Below the pieces are notes generated by a model, which was not told the origin of the DNA, searched no databases, and saw nothing but the letters and a program-made list of their open reading frames with translations. Of a stretch of DNA of 64,000 nucleotides, positions 57,593 through 64,000 are shown in pieces (position 1 is the first letter of the stretch; each line of letters begins with the position of its first letter). The DNA is from Cryptomeria japonica (lineage: Eukaryota > Streptophyta > Pinopsida > Cupressales > Cupressaceae), in the NCBI RefSeq assembly GCF_030272615.1, contig NC_081406.1:187046391-187110390 (forward strand). The letters are read 5' to 3'. Both the position numbers and the translations under genes were made by a program.

Positions 57593-58102
57593 TTGTACCC
57601 CTTTCTAGCAGGCTCATTTCCCAACCCGCAGACTTCCGCGGGATTTGGACCCAACTCTATACGTTTACCCATAGATAGAAATCGAACTTATGAGCACATA
57701 CTTCATCTCATGAAGTCTCACAATAAAGATATCACTCATCACCAAACATGAGACTACAACAGATTTTAAAAAAACATTCCAACAAACATTAGAAAAGAAA
57801 AGAGGCTTAATCAACTCGAGGCACACAACAATCAAATCTGATCACATTCGAGTATCATAGGAAAACATAACAAAGTTGATTGCTGACAAGCACAAGAAAC
57901 TCCAAGCTAACAAATACCAACCTAGAATGTAAAAAAAATAAAATAAGAAACTCTAAATAACATTAAGAATTTGTGGGTATGCAAAGAAAATCCTAACAGC
58001 CAACCCAACATACATGGTCTTTGTTGATGTACTATCAATCTCCAAATTACCATTAGTATTTACATGAAACTCGCCTAACACTCTCTTTTGTGTTTGAAAT
58101 GT
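57593..58102. other. Spacer left of the inverted duplication
   Basis: No gene seen. The palindrome probably continues leftward here, since the right arm runs off the window end. Confidence 0.5.
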
Positions 58103-59780
58103 TTTCCAAACTGCCAAGAAACTCACCAAATTAGTTATACATGAACCAATAATCATCAATCTTAATCAAGTTTGTCGTATTTTAAAAATGTGGCAAATTC
58201 AGCATCAAATTCTTTATGGACCGTGCCACTAGCATTCAACTACAAACAGTTGATTGTTGACCTATTGCATGACACATTCAACCAACATTTATTTAAGAAA
58301 GACTTTTATACAGTAATAACCAGAAATTATGTCTAATTTTCTTTCAAATTCTTCAAATCCTTTAGAAGAGGCCAATATAAACTTTTAACAGTTCAGGAAG
58401 GTGGTCTGTGAAGTTGCTTATGATGAGGCTAAATGAATTTTTGTTGGTCCTCTTTCAAGGAGTGTTTACTGAGTAACATAAAATGGATATATGTAATGAC
58501 ACCTCTAATGATAGCACAAGAGAACAATAAAAGGTCTGCGCAGAAAGCCACAGTGGTAGCCTTGGGACTCATAGCGCAACATAGAGAGGTGACGAGCCAA
58601 TCTACCATTATTTCAATAATATAAAAAATGCACAAATATGGATAAGGTTGAAACCTAATTTTTCTTACATGGTTAACCTAATTTAAAAAATAAAAAACTA
58701 GATCATATAATTATTTTTACTATCGCTAGTATGAAAGAGCCTATTCTAACAAACGTACGTAAAGGATGGCCATCTCCAATTTGAGAGATAAGGTGATGAT
58801 GAAGGCTAAACAGAAAACGATTTACTGAATTTAAAGGACTATGACAATGTGTTTATCCAAACAAATGACATTGTAATTGAAATCTAAAACTTACCCAAAC
58901 AAATACCTTTGATAGAAATAAACTGCAACTGAAAAAAATAAGTTTACCAGAGAAGAAAGATTAGAATTACCAAATGGTGGAATCACAGAAACACCTTTAT
59001 TTTCTATCCTGAATCTAGAGTTGAAGCTTGGTGTGAATCTCCACATATATTGGTTGCATGTCTAGCTGCTGCGAGTTCTTAACAAATGGAAAAAAATTAA
59101 TTGTATATAAAATCTGCATGCAGGAACTTTCACAACTGTCCTTATTGCAGCTCATAATTTGCACTTGTTTTTTACTTTCCCTGATGTATCTGCACCTTCT
59201 CTGCAAACTTACACCACCACCTTTGTTTTTTGTGCGTTCTCTCTTCTTGATATCTACGCAAAGGAACTGCAAGAACTGACAAGCCAATTCAGATTAAACA
59301 CGTCTATTTTTCTAATTTTTTAAATTGTATTTAATTAAGATTTGAGCAAGTTGTCTATAACACATATTCTAATTTTTTAAATTGTATTAATTAAGATTTG
59401 AGCAAGTTGTCTATAACACATATAGGGGAAAATATAGGGGAAAATTTAGATAGAGAAATGCAAGAATTTGATTCGTTCTATCTACATAGATTAATCACTA
59501 GTTAAGGAAGAGCCCTGGACAATAGTTCCAGGCATGGCCGGAACTAAAAAGAAACTAAAAAGAAAGGAATTGCAAGCTCACATATAAAAGATAAGCTTCT
59601 GTTCAAAAACCAGTTTAAGGTAGAACAATAATCAATACCGAGTCTCATGTCATGGCATATAAATGAACACAAAAGACTTGTAGTAGATACTGAAGCATTA
59701 TGACTGTCATATTTCAGTTTCAACCAGTTTGTAAAACCAATGAACAAAAATATGTAATGCAAATTAGCAAGGTGTGAGTC

Positions 59781-60026
59781 TTAAAGGTTATTCCTTGGCC
59801 TTCGCCTATTTAAAGCCCTTCTCCACAATCCATTGTGTGATATAATGATAAAGCCAACAAGGGTGAGGATTCCTCCATAAAAGATTGTAAATGACACTGG
59901 CGAAACAGGTGCTAAGTAGACCAACATGAAAAGTGTGAGGCCTATCTCTAACAGTGCCAAACCTGTCCATAGTTTAACTACACCTTCTTCAAACATCCTA
60001 TTCATATTCATATTCCCCCTCTCCAT
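59781..60026 (-). CDS. Small two-transmembrane protein, 81 aa (left arm)
   Basis: ATG 60026, MERGNMNMNRMFEEG, two hydrophobic segments and the basic RRALNRRRPRNNL tail. Its protein is identical to the one at 62137-62382 and differs from 3494-3745 by one Asn-Met unit and two substitutions (Val to Ile, Asp to Asn). It is transcribed away from the palindrome centre. A TATA box (near 60095-60102) lies about 70 bp upstream. Function unknown; membrane hairpin inferred. Confidence 0.65.
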   Translation of the reverse strand: MERGNMNMNRMFEEGVVKLWTGLALLEIGLTLFMLVYLAPVSPVSFTIFYGGILTLVGFIIISHNGLWRRALNRRRPRNNL

Positions 60027-60093
60027 ATTTCTTGCTGTAAATAAGGGATTTTTATGTTGAGTGTAAGTATGTACTCATCAGTTCAACAGTTGG

Positions 60094-60102
60094 CTATATA
60101 GT
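60094..60102 (-). promoter_or_regulatory. TATA box, left-arm two-TM gene
   Basis: CTATATAG on the - strand at the same spacing as in the other copies. Confidence 0.55.
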
Positions 60103-60517
60103 TTGTCATTGAGGGAAGAAATACAAAGCCACAACGGTTGGTTTGTTTCTTTCATACAAATGTGTACTTCATATTTGCAAATATAATCTAAACACTTTTT
60201 CTACTTCATAATTTTAGTTTTTCAATTATATTTTATATTAATTTTTATTAGAATTAGTGCTAATATTTGAAAGCTTTATAAATGGTTGAAAAATGTAAAT
60301 GTTTATAATATTGGTTTTAGTAAAAAAAAAATTATTTTTGGTTGAAGTTATGTATGTGGATTTTTAAATAACTTCAAAATCTTGAAAAACAAGAATAGAA
60401 TACACCACATGATATATATACCAACAAAGAAATGGATTATAGTTCAATTAAGATTAAACTTTAAGTTCAATAAAAGTTAGGATTAAGGTTCAAAATCAAT
60501 TCAATTAAGATTATATA

Positions 60518-60636
60518 CTAGCTTTTATAGTATATTAAAGTGTAATAGGCGCCTCGAGAAGGATACCTCTCGGCTTATATATATTATTAAATATCGGTTT
60601 ATTCTATATATATTATTAAATATATATATAAGCTAG
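60518..60636. mobile_element. CTAG-ended MITE-like element at the palindrome boundary
   Basis: Begins CTAGCTTTTATAG and ends TATATAAGCTAG, with the core GGCGCCTCGAGAAGGATACCTCTCGG related to 2518-2696. The identity between palindrome arms stops exactly at its left CTAG. Confidence 0.6.
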
Positions 60637-60825
60637 TAGCAATCGTAGCGTGAATTGGAAGACGTGACATAAATTAATTTCAAAATATATATTGTTGTAT
60701 AATTTCAATTCTAGATTTAATAATATACTTAGGATTGAGATTAAAATAGTAGCCCCATTTCAATAAGGATTAGGGTTCATTTTGGTTTACTATTAGAGTT
60801 AGGGTTTTAATTAAACCAAATTACC
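60637..60825. other. Palindrome spacer, left part
   Basis: The first part continues the homology to 4082-4118. A few G-rich telomere-like units (GGATTAGGGTTCATTTTGG) follow. No gene. Confidence 0.5.
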
Positions 60826-61641
60826 CTATATTTATCATTGTATGACAAATCTATATTTATAGTGTACTTTTTTATTTTAGTACCATGAAGTCCATGCTTT
60901 TAATACTACTACTATTTGCACTAATAAACCATCAATACACTAGTAAAGTAGTGTGGTCAACTTAAGAGGAAAGTTGATACTATGTTTGTAGCTTCCTAAT
61001 AATTTGGTTAGCCTTAATTCCATCAATCTATTGGATTCCTCTATGAGATTCATTTATAATTAATAATCCTTTTATATAATCATGAAAATCATGATTCCTC
61101 TATGAGATTCATTTATAATTAATAAGTCGATACTTGTGTGAACTCTTTTAAATATTTAATCACGATAATTATTTTTCTTTGTCCCTTTAACATTGTATTT
61201 GTCTACATTTGATACAATTTTGGTTTCATAAACAATATTGTATTAGTTATCTTATTCTTAATGTTATTTTGTGCACATTGAATTATAAACTGTTGCACTA
61301 TAATAACAAGTCTTGAAATAATAATTTAACAAGGAAATGTCATTAAAACAAGTCCAAATAACATAATAACAAAACAATGTATCACATATATAATCACTAG
61401 AGTGCGCCAAATCACATAACACGACCTGATATCATAATAGCAAGGAAATGACATAATAAAAAGTCCTATATATAATCACATAACACATAACAACAAGTCC
61501 TATATATAATCACATAATAACAAGTCTCGGGATAACATAACAAGTGTCATCATATATAATCACAACAAGTCCTATATATAATCACATAACAACAAGTCCT
61601 ATATATAATCACATAATAACAAGTCCCGGGATAACATAACA
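60826..61641 (+). repeat. Copy of 51550-52278 in the palindrome spacer
   Basis: CTATATTTATCATTGTATGAC onward matches 51550-52278 in the same orientation with only scattered changes as far as 61554. 61555-61641 then repeats local TCCTATATATAATCACATAA units before the right arm begins. Confidence 0.9.
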
Positions 61642-62062
61642 AGCTAGTATATAATCTTAATTGAATTGATTTTGAACCTTAATCTTAACTTTTGTTGAAC
61701 TTAAAGTTTAATCCTAATTGAACTATAATCCATTTCTTTGTTGGTATATATTTCATGTGGTGTATTCTATTTTTGTTTTTCAAGATTTTGAAGTTATTTA
61801 AAAATCCACATACATAACTTCAACCAAAAATATTTTTTTTGACTAAAACCAATATTATAAACATTTACATTTTTCAACCATTTATAAAGCTTTCAAATAT
61901 TAGCACTAATTCTAATAAAAATTAATATAAAATATAATTGAAAAACTAAAATTATGAAGTAGAGAAAGTGTTTAGATTATATTTGCAAATATGAAGTACA
62001 CATTTGTATGAAAGAAACAAACCAACCGTTGTGGCTTTGTATTTCTTCCCTCAATGACAAAC

Positions 62063-62069
62063 TATATAG
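62063..62069 (+). promoter_or_regulatory. TATA box, right-arm two-TM gene
   Basis: TATATAG 68-74 bp upstream of ATG 62137, conserved with the other copies. Confidence 0.55.
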
Positions 62070-62136
62070 CCAACTGTTGAACTGATGAGTACATACTTAC
62101 ACTCAACATAAAAATCCCTTATTTACAGCAAGAAAT

Positions 62137-62382
62137 ATGGAGAGGGGGAATATGAATATGAATAGGATGTTTGAAGAAGGTGTAGTTAAACTATGGACAG
62201 GTTTGGCACTGTTAGAGATAGGCCTCACACTTTTCATGTTGGTCTACTTAGCACCTGTTTCGCCAGTGTCATTTACAATCTTTTATGGAGGAATCCTCAC
62301 CCTTGTTGGCTTTATCATCATATCACACAATGGATTGTGGAGAAGGGCTTTAAATAGGCGAAGGCCAAGGAATAACCTTTAA
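62137..62382 (+). CDS. Small two-transmembrane protein, 81 aa (right arm)
   Basis: Protein identical to the left-arm copy, on the opposite strand, so the two genes are head to head with promoters facing the 1.1-kb spacer. ATG 62137 is in the AAATATGGAG context. Hydrophobic segments are at about residues 17-40 and 46-64, followed by a strongly basic C-terminus. The frame directly after the stop (62401-62619) is also open in both arms and at 3266-3475, but looks like 3' untranslated sequence. Loose resemblance in pattern to short WTG-start two-TM plant proteins is noted but not relied on. Confidence 0.65.
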   Translation: MERGNMNMNRMFEEGVVKLWTGLALLEIGLTLFMLVYLAPVSPVSFTIFYGGILTLVGFIIISHNGLWRRALNRRRPRNNL

Positions 62383-64000
62383 GACTCACACCTTGCTAAT
62401 TTGCATTACATATTTTTGTTCATTGGTTTTACAAACTGGTTGAAACTGAAATATGACAGTCATAATGCTTCAGTATCTACTACAAGTCTTTTGTGTTCAT
62501 TTATATGCCATGACATGAGACTCGGTATTGATTATTGTTCTACCTTAAACTGGTTTTTGAACAGAAGCTTATCTTTTATATGTGAGCTTGCAATTCCTTT
62601 CTTTTTAGTTTCTTTTTAGTTCCGGCCATGCCTGGAACTATTGTCCAGGGCTCTTCCTTAACTAGTGATTAATCTATGTAGATAGAACGAATCAAATTCT
62701 TGCATTTCTCTATCTAAATTTTCCCCTATATTTTCCCCTATATGTGTTATAGACAACTTGCTCAAATCTTAATTAAATACAATTTAAAAAATTAGAAAAA
62801 TAGACGTGTTTAATCTGAATTGGCTTGTCAGTTCTTGCAGTTCCTTTGCGTAGATATCAAGAAGAGAGAACGCACAAAAAACAAAGGTGGTGGTGTAAGT
62901 TTGCAGAGAAGGTGCAGATACATCAGGGAAAGTAAAAAACAAGTGCAAATTACGAGCTGCAATAAGGACAGTTGTGAAAGTTCCTGCATGCAGATTTTAT
63001 ATACAATTAATTTTTTTCCATTTGTTAAGAACTCGCAGCAGCTAGACACGCAACCAATGTATGTGGAGATTCACACCAAGCTTCAACTCTAGATTCAGGC
63101 TAGAAAATAAAGGTGTTTCTGTGATTCCACCATTTGGTAATTCTAATCTTTCTTCTCTGGTAAACGTATTTTTTTCAGTTGCAGTTTATTTCTATCAAAG
63201 GTATTTGTTTGGGTAAGTTTTAGATTTCAATTACAATGTCATTTGTTTGGATAAACACATTGTCATAGTCCTTTAAATTCAGTAAATCGTTTTCTGTTTA
63301 GCCTTCATCATCACCTTATCTCTCAAATTGGAGATGGCCATCCTTTACGTACGTTTGTTAGAATAGGCTCTTTCATACTAGCGATAGTAAAAATAATTAT
63401 ATGATCTAGTTTTTTATTTTTTAAATTAGGTTAACCATGTAAGAAAAATTAGGTTTCAACCTTATCCATATTTGTGCATTTTTTATATTATTGAAATAAT
63501 GGTAGATTGGCTCGTCACCTCTCTATGTTACGCTATGAGTCCCAAGGCTACCACTGTGGCTTTCTGCGCAGACCTTTTATTGTTCTCTTGTGCTATCATT
63601 AGAGGTGTCATTACATATATCCATTTTATGTTACTCAGTAAACACTCCTTGAAAGAGGACCAGCAAAAATTCATTTAGCCTCATCATAAGCAACTTCACA
63701 GACCACCTTCCTGAACTATTAAAAGTTTATATTGGCCTCTTCTAAAGGATTTGAAGAATTTGAAAGAAAATTAGACATAATTTCTGGTTATTACTGTATA
63801 AAAGTCTTTCTTAAATAAATGTTGGTTGAATGTGTCATGCAATAGGTCAACAATCAACTGTTTGTAGTTGAATGCTAGTGGCACGGTCCATAAAGAATTT
63901 GATGCTGAATTTGCCACATTTTTAAAATACGACAAATTTGATTAAGATTGATGATTATTGGTTCATGTATAACTAATTTGGTGAGTTTCTTGGCAGTTTG

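Larger units (their letters stand above)
58103..60523 (-). repeat. Left arm of large inverted duplication
   Basis: The sequence is the reverse complement of 61642-64000 with few differences. It contains one two-TM gene. Within it 59550-60523 is also related to 3270-4050. The frames at 58429-58635 and 59015-59287 are kept in both arms, but that follows from near-identity and is not proof of coding. Confidence 0.93.
61642..64000 (+). repeat. Right arm of large inverted duplication (runs off window)
   Basis: Reverse complement of 58103-60523, beginning AGCTAGTATATAATC. The arm is at least 2.36 kb and its outer end is not seen. Confidence 0.93.

Noticed and set aside
59015-59287. 90-aa ORF in both palindrome arms (also 62820-63092)
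   Set aside because: No ATG start in the frame and no recognisable domain; conservation is explained by recent duplication.

Overview
The window reads as intergenic, repeat-rich nuclear DNA of a land plant. Evidence: degenerate Arabidopsis-type telomere repeats (CCCTAAA/TTTAGGG and variants), Ty1/copia and Ty3/gypsy LTR retroelements of plant type, initiator-tRNA-Met-like primer sites (TGGTATCA), long CT and TA microsatellites, and TATA-box promoters. The long interstitial telomere-like arrays and the LTR types would suit a gymnosperm or another large-genome lineage, but that is inference. No rRNA, tRNA, CRISPR array or bacterial-type operon was seen.

Layout. 1-2270 is a C-rich degenerate telomere-like array holding a complete 354-bp TRIM retrotransposon (339-692, TSD TACAT). 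3494-3745 is a small two-membrane-segment protein gene. 4120-9360 is a G-rich telomere-like array. 6352-35706 is a large tandem segmental duplication: copy A is 6352-19456 and copy B is 19457-35706. Each copy carries telomere-like DNA, a copy of the two-TM gene (dead in A, open in B), CT microsatellites around an inverted-repeat element, and a decayed Ty1/copia element. Copy B alone carries an LTR element (23630-26198) whose 613-codon ORF fuses an unknown acidic region to a NASP/SHNi-TPR histone-chaperone segment. Copy A keeps the matching empty site. Copy B also has a decayed Ty3/gypsy integrase fragment inside the inverted-repeat element.

40.07-57.6 kb looks like a large two-gene DNA transposon. 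It has a + strand DDE-type transposase pseudogene (40417-51498) and a convergent multi-exon - strand gene (52325-54358), with clusters of GC-rich palindromes near both sides. A 7.9-kb gag-only LTR retrotransposon (41925-49811, TSD GTGAT, intact 1130-codon gag) sits inside the transposase.

The right end, 58103-64000, is a near-identical inverted duplication with arms of at least 2.36 kb. It places two identical two-TM genes head to head around a 1.1-kb spacer, and the spacer contains a copy of the DNA downstream of the transposase.

There is no metabolic pathway here. The window is a record of nested insertion, gene capture, segmental and inverted duplication, and decay largely through C-to-T type nonsense changes. 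The best candidates for new biology are the NASP-capturing retroelement, the two-gene transposon and the duplicated two-TM small-protein family with conserved TATA promoters.
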